Shown in pieces: positions 1 to 6,831 of a DNA stretch of 23,167 nucleotides. Numbering within the stretch: position 1 is the stretch's first letter; every line of letters starts with the position of its first letter. The stretch spans positions 1-23,167 of IMG/VR virus record IMGVR_UViG_3300010157_003426. The stretch is one strand, 5' to 3'. Origin of the DNA: a virus. A program made the translations under genes and the position numbers. The notes beneath the pieces were generated by a model that saw only the letters and a program-made list of their open reading frames with translations, was not told the DNA's origin and made no database searches.

Positions 1-31
1 GACCAGGGGGCGGTACCCTGCCACTCCACCA
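1..31 (+). ncRNA. ssrA: tmRNA acceptor piece (permuted, 5' end outside window)
   Basis: This is the 3' half of the tRNA-like domain of a circularly permuted, two-piece tmRNA. The sequence ends in ACCA (28-31). Bases 21-27 (CCACTCC) pair with 51-57 (GGGGTGG) to form a 7-bp acceptor stem whose third pair is G-U, the alanine identity element. A 5-bp T stem is visible, CAGGG (4-8) with CCCTG (16-20). Its 7-base loop, GGCGGTA, is not the usual TTCRANN. A 19-base AT-rich spacer (32-50) separates this piece from the coding piece, as expected for the segment removed in processing. The rest of the acceptor piece lies to the left of the window. Confidence 0.85.
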
Positions 32-50
32 TTTATATAATGAAATATAA

Positions 51-205
51 GGGGTGGAAACTAGAATCGACTACTAAGTAAACCTATTTGGAGTTAAATC
101 GCTGATATCGTTCTATCAAATTACAGACGCTAACGAAAGTTATGCTCTTGCTGCCTAGTAATAGGTAACGGCGTTGGCCTACACGTGGCAACAGAAGTAG
201 GCCGC
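51..205 (+). ncRNA. ssrA: tmRNA coding piece with proteolysis tag frame
   Basis: This is the mRNA-like half of the permuted tmRNA, which rescues stalled ribosomes. It opens with GGGGTGGAAAC and a GAATCGAC segment typical of tmRNA 5' ends. The tag frame most likely resumes at GCT (129) and reads A-N-E-S-Y-A-L-A-A before tandem stops TAG-TAA (156-161). With the charged alanine the tag would be AANESYALAA, ending in the classical ALAA degradation signal. After the stops, GGCCTAC (176-182) pairs perfectly with GTAGGCC (197-203), probably a pseudoknot or end stem. The exact resume codon and 3' end are inferred. Confidence 0.85.
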
Positions 206-234
206 TTGACAAATCAATCAAATTAGTATATAAT
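206..234 (+). promoter_or_regulatory. sigma70-type promoter TTGACA-17-TATAAT
   Basis: TTGACA (206-211) and TATAAT (229-234) are both perfect and are separated by 17 bp. A start near 241 gives a roughly 25-base leader to the ATG at 266, with an AAAAGGAA Shine-Dalgarno-like element. The -35 box abuts the end of the tmRNA coding piece. Confidence 0.85.
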
Positions 235-265
235 ATAATATACATTAACTAGAAAAGGAATAAAC

Positions 266-415
266 ATGTTTACGTATAGAAATATAGCAATTGCTGTAGT
301 AGCACTATTTGTTTTAATAGTAGGATTTTATACATTAGTAAAACCTTCTAAAAAAGTAGATGTAACACCAGTAAAACCTGCTGTTACGCAGCCAGTTGCA
401 CCAGTAAAAAAGTAA
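266..415 (+). CDS. small single-pass membrane protein with Pro/Val-rich tail
   Basis: This 49-residue protein begins at an ATG 8 bases after a purine-rich ribosome site. Residues 6-23 (NIAIAVVALFVLIVGFYT) form one hydrophobic segment. The rest is Lys- and Pro-rich with a repeated V-x-P-V motif (VTPVKP, VAPVKK), as in short periplasmic linkers. It is the first gene after the strong host-type promoter at 206-234, so early expression is likely. The family is not recognised. The shape would fit an inner-membrane spanin-like or host-modifying microprotein, but nothing in the sequence decides this. Confidence 0.6.
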   Translation: MFTYRNIAIAVVALFVLIVGFYTLVKPSKKVDVTPVKPAVTQPVAPVKK

Positions 416-430
416 TTAAAAAATTTATAT

Positions 431-458
431 AGACTAGATACAATAGGGTGTTTAGTCT
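431..458 (+). terminator. 11-bp hairpin, possible terminator or processing element
   Basis: AGACTAGATAC (431-441) pairs with GTGTTTAGTCT (448-458) around the loop AATAGG, including two G-U pairs. No T-run follows, so factor-independent termination is uncertain. It sits directly between the early gene at 266 and the late promoter at 459. Confidence 0.4.
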
Positions 459-466
459 TATAAATA
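459..466 (+). promoter_or_regulatory. T4-type late promoter TATAAATA
   Basis: An exact TATAAATA followed by G matches the T4 late -10 consensus, which is recognised by sigma factor gp55 with co-activator gp33. A start near 473 would give a leader of about 27 bases to the ATG at 500, including an AAAGGAG ribosome site. It would drive the 500-1244 gene cluster. Confidence 0.7.
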
Positions 467-499
467 GAAGTGCTATTAACACACACAAAGGAGAAAACA

Positions 500-838
500 A
501 TGGCAACAACATCAAAAAACGGATATGAAATCCGATCAGACTTATTAGGATTAGCGAAAGATATCGTTGATTTTAATTTTCAAGCTCAAGTAAAAGAGTA
601 TGAATACTCAATCAAAAAAGACGGCGATCAAATAGTGCAAGAGTTTAAAGCACCAACTGTTACACCAACAGATATTATTGAAATTGCAAAACAATTCAAT
701 GAATTTGTTACTAACGGTGATGTTATTAAACAAACGCAAGAGAACATACAAAAGGCTCAAGAATGGGTAAAACCTTATGCTGAAGTATATCAAAATACAG
801 TAAAAGCATTTTATCCAAATCTAAAGAACGGTAAGTAA
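500..838 (+). CDS. conserved hypothetical phage protein, soluble helical
   Basis: This is a 112-residue soluble protein. The start at 500 was chosen over the upstream in-frame GTG at 470 because AAAGGAG lies just before it and the late promoter start falls near 473. The sequence is Lys/Gln/Glu-rich and probably mostly helical from residue 55 on, for example KQTQENIQKAQEWVKPYAEVY, which gives it a phasin-like look. It has no signal peptide or membrane segment. It is first in a tight cluster, with the next ATG 2 bases after its stop. Late expression suggests a virion or morphogenesis role, but the function is not recognised. Confidence 0.7.
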   Translation: MATTSKNGYEIRSDLLGLAKDIVDFNFQAQVKEYEYSIKKDGDQIVQEFKAPTVTPTDIIEIAKQFNEFVTNGDVIKQTQENIQKAQEWVKPYAEVYQNTVKAFYPNLKNGK

Positions 839-839
839 T

Positions 840-1043
840 ATGTTTCCATATAACCCTTGTGAAAATAAATGGTTATCTGATACTAAAAAAGGTGGTCAAG
901 TTGATAAGAAACCTGGCCATCTTTTATCAGGTCAATCTTTTATAGATTATTTAAAAGATAAACTGAATATTAATAAGAATATTGACTTTGGTTTTGGTTA
1001 CACAGAAAAACACGATATATTAGTTAGAAAAGACGAGATATAA
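840..1043 (+). CDS. hypothetical protein
   Basis: This is a 67-residue soluble protein with no recognised family. It starts one base after the stop of the preceding gene and ends directly against the next ATG, so translation is probably coupled within the 500-1244 cluster. It is rich in Lys, Asp and Gly (KKGGQVDKKPGHL, DFGFGYTEKHD), with a single Cys near the N-terminus. There is no signal peptide or membrane span. Confidence 0.55.
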   Translation: MFPYNPCENKWLSDTKKGGQVDKKPGHLLSGQSFIDYLKDKLNINKNIDFGFGYTEKHDILVRKDEI

Positions 1044-1244
1044 ATGATAAGAACAATTATTATTACAACTATATTAATACTATTAGCATTATCAATTATA
1101 GGTGTTATACGTTCAGATAATACACAATTTACATTATTAAAAGCATCACCTGAAATTGATCGTAAAGAAAATATAGCATTTAAATTTATGTTAATAATGA
1201 TAATACTTTTTGTTTTATTAGGAATCACATCTTTATTTAAATAA
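1044..1244 (+). CDS. two-TM small membrane protein
   Basis: This 66-residue protein has two hydrophobic segments: residues 3-22 (RTIIITTILILLALSIIGVI) and about 48-63 (KFMLIMIILFVLLGIT). A polar loop between them carries a few charged residues. It begins immediately after the preceding stop with no spacer. The arrangement suggests a helical hairpin in the inner membrane. Family and function are unknown; a holin-like role cannot be excluded, but a better holin candidate lies at 6832-7119. Confidence 0.55.
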   Translation: MIRTIIITTILILLALSIIGVIRSDNTQFTLLKASPEIDRKENIAFKFMLIMIILFVLLGITSLFK

Positions 1245-1247
1245 TAC

Positions 1248-1276
1248 TTGACATCTTTCATAATATATGATATAAT
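1248..1276 (+). promoter_or_regulatory. sigma70-type promoter giving a leaderless gp33 mRNA
   Basis: TTGACA (1248-1253) and TATAAT (1271-1276) are perfect with a 17-bp spacer. The ATG of gp33 is at 1282, only 5 bases after the -10 box, so the expected transcription start coincides with the start codon. There is no Shine-Dalgarno sequence. Confidence 0.8.
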
Positions 1277-1281
1277 ATATT

Positions 1282-1494
1282 ATGAACTCAAAAGAATTTT
1301 CTTTACAAATAGAACAGATAGTAAAAGAGAGAAAAGGTATCTCTCACATGGATGCCGTACTTTTATATTGTGAACAAAATGATATAGATCCTTCAACAGT
1401 TGCACCTCTATTAACAAAGACTCTAAAAGATAAGATTGCTATAGAAGCACAAAACTTAAATTATCTTCCAAAAACTGGCCAGTTGCCGGTATGA
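1282..1494 (+). CDS. 33: gp33-like late promoter transcription co-activator
   Basis: This 70-residue protein resembles T4-family gp33, which bridges host RNA polymerase and the sliding clamp at late promoters. The pattern I recognise is an N-terminal acidic/basic helix, then SHMDAVLLYCEQNDIDPSTV, then LLTKTLKDKI and a C-terminal AQNLNYLPK. Short length fits the marine T4-like group. TATAAATA late promoters elsewhere in the window are the expected targets. It is transcribed from its own host-type promoter at 1248-1276, which makes sense for a factor needed before late transcription starts. The gp59-like gene follows after 3 bases. Confidence 0.75.
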   Translation: MNSKEFSLQIEQIVKERKGISHMDAVLLYCEQNDIDPSTVAPLLTKTLKDKIAIEAQNLNYLPKTGQLPV

Positions 1495-1497
1495 TAT

Positions 1498-2106
1498 ATG
1501 GTAAATGGATTTGATGTATATAAAATATATTTGGCAGTTAAACTACATTTTACCACAGATAGTTATGACTATCATAAATATGAAGGGAAAGTTAACTGTA
1601 AACTAGAAACATTTACTAAAAACAATGCTAGATATTTTTTTCACAAGCTTGGAACCAAATACAATAAAGATGATATATTGGACTTTTTTGTTTCTAATTT
1701 TCTTACTGATAGTAATAAATGGGTAGGAGATTTAACTAGAAATGATGGCACGGATATTTACCTTGATTGGAGAAAACGTAATGACGCTTTTGAATACCAT
1801 TTTAGAAGTGATTGTGTGTATATTGCTAATGACTTCAATGTTAAGCGCCTTTCTTTTGATGATGGTTTTAACTCTTTTGGTGGACAGCATCCTAGGTTTT
1901 TTCAATTGGTTCTATCAAAAAATATATCTTACGAAAGTGCGGTTGTATTTAACGAAATTTTATCATATAGTAAACGTTGGGATAAAGAAATTACTGAAAA
2001 AGTAGTTTGGCCAATACATTCAAAAAGAATAAAGAAATATACACAGTTTGTTAAATATAATCCAACGACAGCGAAATTAATATTGAAAGAAGTATTTGTA
2101 AAATGA
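1498..2106 (+). CDS. 59: gp59-like loader of replicative helicase
   Basis: This 202-residue protein matches T4 gp59, which loads the gp41 helicase onto gp32-coated forked DNA. Landmarks in common are the N-terminal DVYKIYLAVK, then RYFFHKLGTKYNKDDILDFF and NKWVGDL, and a helical C-terminal half with KVVW and a final KLILKEVF. The length is close to T4 gp59 (about 217). It starts 3 bases after gp33 and overlaps the next gene by 4 bases (ATGA). gp32, its physical partner in T4, is encoded about 2 kb downstream at 4247. Confidence 0.8.
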   Translation: MVNGFDVYKIYLAVKLHFTTDSYDYHKYEGKVNCKLETFTKNNARYFFHKLGTKYNKDDILDFFVSNFLTDSNKWVGDLTRNDGTDIYLDWRKRNDAFEYHFRSDCVYIANDFNVKRLSFDDGFNSFGGQHPRFFQLVLSKNISYESAVVFNEILSYSKRWDKEITEKVVWPIHSKRIKKYTQFVKYNPTTAKLILKEVFVK

Positions 2107-2327
2107 TTAGATGGATTGCTTGTTTACTTGGTATGATAGCTGCTACTATACATGCTAGTGCTATAATTTCATTGCAGTGGTTGGGGTGGATAATATGTTT
2201 ATTTTCAATATCAACATGGTTATATATTGCAATACAAGACAAAGATAAAGCTCGTTCACTTCAACAATCATATTTTTTACTATTAGCACTGATAGCAATT
2301 TACAATTGGCTAAAACATGTCATCTAA
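2103..2327 (+). CDS. small membrane protein, three hydrophobic segments
   Basis: This 74-residue protein starts inside the gp59 stop (ATGA). It has hydrophobic stretches at about residues 3-20, 24-44 and 57-72, separated by a short charged loop, QDKDKARSLQQ. Trp residues sit at likely membrane interfaces. The next gene begins 11 bases before its stop. The position in a replication-gene operon gives no functional clue, and the family is not recognised. Confidence 0.6.
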   Translation: MIRWIACLLGMIAATIHASAIISLQWLGWIICLFSISTWLYIAIQDKDKARSLQQSYFLLLALIAIYNWLKHVI

Positions 2328-3150
2328 TGTATTTCTAATAGGTAATGGTGAAAGTAGAAAAGGTTTTGATCTTAACAAGTTAAAACCTTATGGTAAAGTA
2401 TATGGTTGTAATGCAATCTATAGAGATTTTGTACCAGATGTATTAGTATCAGTAGATCATGGTATTATGCACGAGATATATCATAGTGGTTATTGTTATG
2501 ATAATGAAACATGGTTTAGAGATTGGACTAAATGTCCTGATTTTATGTATGAAGATTTGGTTTATGCAGGCCTATCAAAAATTGATATAGATGAATTAAA
2601 CAAATGGCACGTTAAAACAGAAAATAAAAGAATTGATGAAAAAGAATTTGTTATGCACGGTGCCAATTTATCTGGCTTAGTAAAAATTTTACATAAAGAC
2701 AAAAGAATAGAAGAAAAGAATATTAATTCAAATCAACTAGCTGTTAGTTGGGTAAAAGATAATGATAAGGCACATAATATAAACGAAATTATGCCTAATA
2801 ATATAGATATTGGTTGGGCCGCTGGTCCTACTTCAGGCTATATTGCAACTAAACAAGATAAACCTAAAAATGTTTATCTAATAGGACATGATTTAATAAG
2901 TGATAATTCATTTGTTAATAACATATACAAGAATACTAAACATTATGTTATATCTGAACATTCAGCAACACGAGCAGAAAATTGGATATTACAATGGAAG
3001 ATATTGTTTGAAGAAAACCCTAACATTAATTTCTATAAAGTAAATGAAAGTATTAATAATAAAGCAACGAATAAACCATTATATGTTTGGAAATCAATAA
3101 ATAACTTAACATATATAGATTATAAAACACTTGACAATATTTTAAAATAA
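2317..3150 (+). CDS. conserved phage protein with Rossmann-like N-terminus
   Basis: This is a 277-residue soluble protein. The N-terminus VFLIGNGESRKGFDLNKL, followed by YGKVYGCNAIYRDF and PDVLVSVD, has the look of a nucleotide- or nucleotide-sugar-binding Rossmann fold, like the DUF115/glycosyltransferase-type proteins found in marine phages. Later elements that look conserved are GWAAGPTSGYIA and NVYLIGHDLIS. I recognise it as a recurring protein in T4-like marine phages but not with an established activity. It overlaps the previous gene by 11 bases. The promoter for the nuclease gene lies inside its 3' end. Confidence 0.7.
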   Translation: MSSNVFLIGNGESRKGFDLNKLKPYGKVYGCNAIYRDFVPDVLVSVDHGIMHEIYHSGYCYDNETWFRDWTKCPDFMYEDLVYAGLSKIDIDELNKWHVKTENKRIDEKEFVMHGANLSGLVKILHKDKRIEEKNINSNQLAVSWVKDNDKAHNINEIMPNNIDIGWAAGPTSGYIATKQDKPKNVYLIGHDLISDNSFVNNIYKNTKHYVISEHSATRAENWILQWKILFEENPNINFYKVNESINNKATNKPLYVWKSINNLTYIDYKTLDNILK

Positions 3151-3159
3151 TGATATATT
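3131..3159 (+). promoter_or_regulatory. sigma70-type promoter for the nuclease gene, leaderless
   Basis: TTGACA (3131-3136) and TATATT (3154-3159) are 17 bp apart. The nuclease ATG is at 3167, 7 bases after the -10 box, so transcription should begin at or one base before the start codon. The -35 box is inside the upstream coding sequence. No ribosome binding site is seen. Confidence 0.75.
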
Positions 3160-3166
3160 ATAAGAC

Positions 3167-3940
3167 ATGATTAAAAATATATTAATAACATTATGGTTGT
3201 TAACAAGTGTGGTGTTGGCCAATCCTATAGACGACAAATGCCCACAACACGCTTACAAAGGCGCACCAGTGAGTGCCATTAAATCAGATGACCAGTATCT
3301 ATGTAAAACTAATTATGCAATACATTATAGATATGACACAAGAACAGCAGAATATGTTGTTGAACATGTAACAAAACAATCTGTATCTGGTCATGCAAAA
3401 AGACAAGATGATTTTAGACCAGATCCTGAAATCAAAAAAGAACATCAATCATTATTATCTGATTATAAAGGCCACCCTTATGATAGAGGTCATTTAGCAC
3501 CTGCAGGTAATAATACTCAAAACGATAAGATTATGAGTGAAAGTTTTTTTCTTTCTAATATGGTGCCACAAGAACCAAACAATAACAGAGGTATTTGGAA
3601 ACAATTAGAAACTTTTATTAGAGAATGGTCATTAAAAGGAATGGACATCTATGTTGTAAGTGGAACTATTTACAGTAGAAATAGTAAAACAATAGGTGAT
3701 AATAAAGTAGGTGTACCTGATAAAATATGGAAAGTTATTATAGATAAGAATACAGGTGAATCTATTGCATTTATATTCCCCAATACAGCATTGCCTGTTG
3801 TTGACTTATTGAAGTATTCAACTAGTGTAAAAGCAGTAGAAGATGCTACAGCAATTAAATTCATGCCTGCATTGACAGATGAAAAGAGTAAGAACTCATT
3901 TAATATAGATCATTGGCCTGAATTACATTTAATGAAATAA
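3167..3940 (+). CDS. exported DNA/RNA non-specific endonuclease (DRGH family)
   Basis: This is a 257-residue nuclease of the Serratia NucA/EndA type (PF01223), a metal-dependent enzyme that cuts DNA and RNA without sequence preference. The catalytic DRGH is at residues 106-109 inside YDRGHLAPAGN, and the metal-site Asn is N131 in LSNMVPQ, followed by NNRGIW. Residues 1-18 are a signal peptide (hydrophobic core ILITLWLLTSVVLA), so it should act in the periplasm or outside, not on host chromosomal DNA during infection. Two Cys, near 25 and 46, could form a disulfide. It has its own host-type promoter, so it is likely early. Possible roles are nutrient scavenging, exclusion of incoming DNA, or host lysis clean-up. 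Confidence 0.9.
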   Translation: MIKNILITLWLLTSVVLANPIDDKCPQHAYKGAPVSAIKSDDQYLCKTNYAIHYRYDTRTAEYVVEHVTKQSVSGHAKRQDDFRPDPEIKKEHQSLLSDYKGHPYDRGHLAPAGNNTQNDKIMSESFFLSNMVPQEPNNNRGIWKQLETFIREWSLKGMDIYVVSGTIYSRNSKTIGDNKVGVPDKIWKVIIDKNTGESIAFIFPNTALPVVDLLKYSTSVKAVEDATAIKFMPALTDEKSKNSFNIDHWPELHLMK

Positions 3941-3941
3941 T

Positions 3942-4028
3942 ATGATAATAGAAACATTAATAACTTTTAGTTTTATAATTTTACTCATTGCTTTCTGGGT
4001 AATTATAATAAAAGATATTTTTAAATAG
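3942..4028 (+). CDS. 28-residue membrane microprotein
   Basis: This short ORF begins one base after the nuclease stop. It consists almost entirely of one hydrophobic helix (about residues 5-24, including FSFIILLIAFWVIII) with a charged C-terminal KDIFK. Its position suggests translation coupled to the nuclease. The family is unknown and the small size leaves it uncertain. Confidence 0.4.
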   Translation: MIIETLITFSFIILLIAFWVIIIKDIFK

Positions 4029-4031
4029 TAC

Positions 4032-4060
4032 TTGACATCACATTAAAATTGTGATATATT
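4032..4060 (+). promoter_or_regulatory. sigma70-type promoter, leaderless
   Basis: TTGACA (4032-4037) and TATATT (4055-4060) are 17 bp apart. The ATG at 4067 is 6 bases after the -10 box, so the expected start is the A of the start codon. Confidence 0.75.
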
Positions 4061-4066
4061 TGAAAT

Positions 4067-4195
4067 ATGTATATCAGAATATTAAATTATTTAATTGGTA
4101 AATTGATCAATTTAAGAGATAAAGCAAGAACGCCAAACCTTAAAGGTATGACTGTTAAGGAATGGGCAACTAAAAAGAAAAAGTCATATAAATAA
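4067..4195 (+). CDS. 42-residue basic protein
   Basis: This small, strongly basic protein has an amphipathic N-terminal helix (YIRILNYLIGKLINLRDKA) and a C-terminal KEWATKKKKSYK. It is placed exactly at the predicted start of a host-type promoter, which supports it being real and translated without a leader. Its last codons contain the late promoter that serves gp32. It could bind nucleic acid or the membrane; the family is not recognised. Confidence 0.6.
   Translation: MYIRILNYLIGKLINLRDKARTPNLKGMTVKEWATKKKKSYK
4187..4194 (+). promoter_or_regulatory. T4-type late promoter upstream of gp32
   Basis: An exact TATAAATA overlaps the stop codon of the small gene before it. Initiation near 4201 gives a leader of about 46 bases to gp32. 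Together with the host-type promoter at 4032-4060 it would give gp32 both early and late transcription. Confidence 0.6.
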
Positions 4196-4246
4196 TAATG
4201 ATAGCGATTATACAGCTAACACAAATACAAACATACGGAGAATACA

Positions 4247-5143
4247 ATGGACTTTAATACATTAAAAACTAGTCATTCTAACTTTGATAAACTTACCAAA
4301 GCATTAGAAGCTAACCTCAATCCTGAGGATATTAATAAATCAAAAGACAAATATACAGACGACAGAATATGGAAACCTGAACTAGATAAAACTGGTAGTG
4401 GTTATGCCGTTATTCGTTTTCTACCTGCTTCTGAAAAAGAAGAAATGCCATGGGTAAGAGTTTGGTCTCATGCCTTTCAAGATAAAGGTGGTTGGTATAT
4501 TGAGAACTCATTAACAACTCTTAATCATAAAGATCCTGTTAGTGAAGAAAATACTAGACTATGGAATTCAGGTGTTGAATCTGATAAAGAAATAGCAAGA
4601 AAAAGAAAAAGAAAATTATCTTATTTCTCTAACATATTAGTTGTTAGTGATCCTGCTTATCCAGCAAACGAAGGTAAAGTATTCATATTCAAATTCGGTA
4701 AAAAGATATTTGATAAGATTACAGAAGCAATGCAACCAGCATTTGAAGATGAACAACCAATTAACCCATTTGATTTTTGGAAAGGTGCAAACTTTAAACT
4801 GAAAATTAGAAAAGTTGATGGTTATTGGAACTATGACAAATCTGAATTTGAGCCTGTTAAGGCAATTGCTGATACTGATGAAAGCATCAAAGCAATTTGG
4901 TCTAAACAGTACCCTCTAACGCCTTTCTTGGCCCCTAGTAATTTTAAGACCTATGATGAACTCAAAGAGAAACTGAATAGGGTAATTACGGGAACTAGAA
5001 ATACCGAAACAGTTGAAAGTGCTGATCTCTCTAAGGCAAAAACAAATGGTTCAGTAAAAAGTAATGGTAAAACCACTACTCAATCTGCTAGTGATGATGA
5101 CGATACGTTGTCTTACTTTAGTAAATTGGCAGATGACGAGTAG
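4247..5143 (+). CDS. 32: gp32-like single-stranded DNA-binding protein
   Basis: This 298-residue protein matches T4 gp32, which coats ssDNA during replication and recombination. Visible parts are a short basic N-terminal cooperativity region (FDKLTKALEAN), a core with YAVIRFLPASE, WVRVWSHAFQDKGGWYIENS, the basic KEIARKRKRKLSYFSNILVV and PFDFWKGANFKLKIRKVDGYWNY, and a flexible tail ending in an acidic cluster (DDDDTLSYF...ADDE) for partner binding. The protein contains no cysteine, so the zinc site of T4 gp32 (three Cys and one His) is absent. The ribosome site CGGAG lies 8 bases upstream of the ATG. Confidence 0.88.
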   Translation: MDFNTLKTSHSNFDKLTKALEANLNPEDINKSKDKYTDDRIWKPELDKTGSGYAVIRFLPASEKEEMPWVRVWSHAFQDKGGWYIENSLTTLNHKDPVSEENTRLWNSGVESDKEIARKRKRKLSYFSNILVVSDPAYPANEGKVFIFKFGKKIFDKITEAMQPAFEDEQPINPFDFWKGANFKLKIRKVDGYWNYDKSEFEPVKAIADTDESIKAIWSKQYPLTPFLAPSNFKTYDELKEKLNRVITGTRNTETVESADLSKAKTNGSVKSNGKTTTQSASDDDDTLSYFSKLADDE

Positions 5144-5166
5144 AATCTCTCTCTACTAGTACTTTA

Positions 5167-5190
5167 ATGGTGGTCAGAAATGGCCACCAT
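5167..5190. terminator. stem-loop between convergent gp32 and tail genes
   Basis: ATGGTGGTC (5167-5175) pairs with GGCCACCAT (5182-5190) around AGAAAT, a 9-bp stem with one G-U pair. An AT-rich tract follows on both sides, but there is no long T-run. It occupies the 49-base gap between gene ends facing each other, a typical place for a two-way terminator. Confidence 0.6.
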
Positions 5191-5192
5191 AT

Positions 5193-6827
5193 TTAAATTG
5201 CTATCGCAGGTGCATTTAAATTAATAAAAGAACGATCTTGATTTATAGGTGGCATACCCATCACAGTAGATTGATTAGTATTATTGACCACGTTATTAGG
5301 TGCAAGAACAACATTATTATTATCTCCTGCTTCTTTACCACTCATATTATCAACACTTAATTTATTTAAATCAACATTTTGTTTAGGTTTAGGTAAACCT
5401 TTTTTATCAGACAAAGGTTTTATAGTTTCAGGATTTGCAAGTAATGTGCCCATTGCAAGATCGCCATCCATTGCACCAGTCATACTAAAACCAGTTTGTT
5501 GGGTTTCTTCATTTACTTGATTTGCTAATTTCTTACCTTCTTCTGTTTTAGCAACGCCTGTAGCAGCAACAGTTGCAGCTGCACCTCCTACAGCAACACC
5601 ACCTGCAACCGCTGTTCCTGCACCTGCAGCTCCAACAGCAGTTTCTCCTGCACCAAATAACATTCTACCAATACTACCACCAATTCTACCTATTGCGCCC
5701 ATTATACTTGATACAGCACTTATTATAGTTGATATTAAACTCATTATCATAGAACCCAAAAATGCTAAAATAGGAATAATAGTTACTTTCATAATATTAC
5801 CAAAAATACCTGTACTTTTACCAGAACTTTCCGTTGTTTTTGTAAAAGAAGATAAACTAGAACCTAAACTTTTAAAACTACTACCAATACTACCTACAAA
5901 TCCAAAAGCAGATTTACCTACTCCAATTATACTTTTACCAAATCCAAATATCTCTTTACCCATTAAACGGAATTGATTATATGCGGCACCTATTGTTTGA
6001 GCAAAAGGCCCCTGTTCATTATCTCTGCCTGACAACATGCCAGCTTTTTCTTTTCTATCTTGTAATTTCTTTTGATCTTCTGTAAGTTGTTTTTCTTTAT
6101 TAATAAGTCTTTCTTGTGTTGTATCATGTATGAAATCTTTTCCTTTTGCTTCTTTTATTTCTCTATTTAATTGTTTTTCTTCTAATTTTAATCTTTTTTC
6201 TTCTGCTAATATTTGTAATTTTTCTATTCTTTCTTGTTCAAATGTTTTAATTTCTAATTTTTGATTTTTTTCATCAAGATAAGTATTGATACCACGTTCT
6301 CTTAATATATCTCTTTCTATTAGTAATTCTTTTTTCTTATTTTCTTTATCAATTTTATTTTTGTTATATAATTCTGATAGTCTATCAATACTTGAACTTA
6401 ATTCTTCACTGAAAGATTTGATATCCAAACCAACAGATTTCATAGCTTCAAGTTTTTCCATTCCTTTATCTTTATTTTCATCATCACTAGATTGTAATAG
6501 ACTTATTATATTTTTTAATTCAGATTCAATAGGTAAAAATTCTTTAAAAGCCGCTTGAGTTATATTGTTTATTTCACCAGTAACTGCTTTTAACATAGAT
6601 TTACCTAAATCAACTATTTCTTTTGTACCAATATTTTTATTTTGAGATTCAGCAAGTTTTTTAATTCCTTGGACAACTTCAAGATTATATTTTGGTAATG
6701 TTTGTTTTACTTCAACAACATCTTGTTGTGTAGCTTCTTGTTTGGCCTGCATTTTGTCAATCTTTTTAACAAATGTAGAACCTAATGCACCAACCAGTTT
6801 ATTTGAATCGTCTAAGAAATCGGCCAT
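5193..6827 (-). CDS. probable tail tape measure protein (gp29-like)
   Basis: This is a 544-residue protein. Residues 1-150 are helical. About 150-260 form a highly charged coiled coil (ERIEKLQILAEEKRLKLEEK). Residues 270-345 are Gly/Ser/Phe-rich, about 349-381 are a strong hydrophobic segment, and 398-424 are an Ala/Gly/Val-rich stretch. The C-terminus is Asn-rich. Long helix plus hydrophobic segments is the tape measure pattern, and the length is close to T4 gp29 (590). It ends the minus-strand tail block, downstream of gp54, gp26/gp51 and the holin-like gene; in lambda-like phages the tape measure also follows the frameshifted chaperone pair. The call rests on architecture and context, not on a motif. 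Confidence 0.55.
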   Translation of the reverse strand: MADFLDDSNKLVGALGSTFVKKIDKMQAKQEATQQDVVEVKQTLPKYNLEVVQGIKKLAESQNKNIGTKEIVDLGKSMLKAVTGEINNITQAAFKEFLPIESELKNIISLLQSSDDENKDKGMEKLEAMKSVGLDIKSFSEELSSSIDRLSELYNKNKIDKENKKKELLIERDILRERGINTYLDEKNQKLEIKTFEQERIEKLQILAEEKRLKLEEKQLNREIKEAKGKDFIHDTTQERLINKEKQLTEDQKKLQDRKEKAGMLSGRDNEQGPFAQTIGAAYNQFRLMGKEIFGFGKSIIGVGKSAFGFVGSIGSSFKSLGSSLSSFTKTTESSGKSTGIFGNIMKVTIIPILAFLGSMIMSLISTIISAVSSIMGAIGRIGGSIGRMLFGAGETAVGAAGAGTAVAGGVAVGGAAATVAATGVAKTEEGKKLANQVNEETQQTGFSMTGAMDGDLAMGTLLANPETIKPLSDKKGLPKPKQNVDLNKLSVDNMSGKEAGDNNNVVLAPNNVVNNTNQSTVMGMPPINQDRSFINLNAPAIAI

Positions 6828-6831
6828 TTAA

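Noticed and set aside
470-499. GTG start at 470 for the gene at 500
   Set aside because: The ATG at 500 has a good AAAGGAG site, and the late promoter starts RNA around 473, after the GTG.
5284-6558. Plus-strand ORFs inside the tape measure gene
   Set aside because: Low-complexity shadows of the minus-strand coding sequence without ribosome sites or recognisable proteins.
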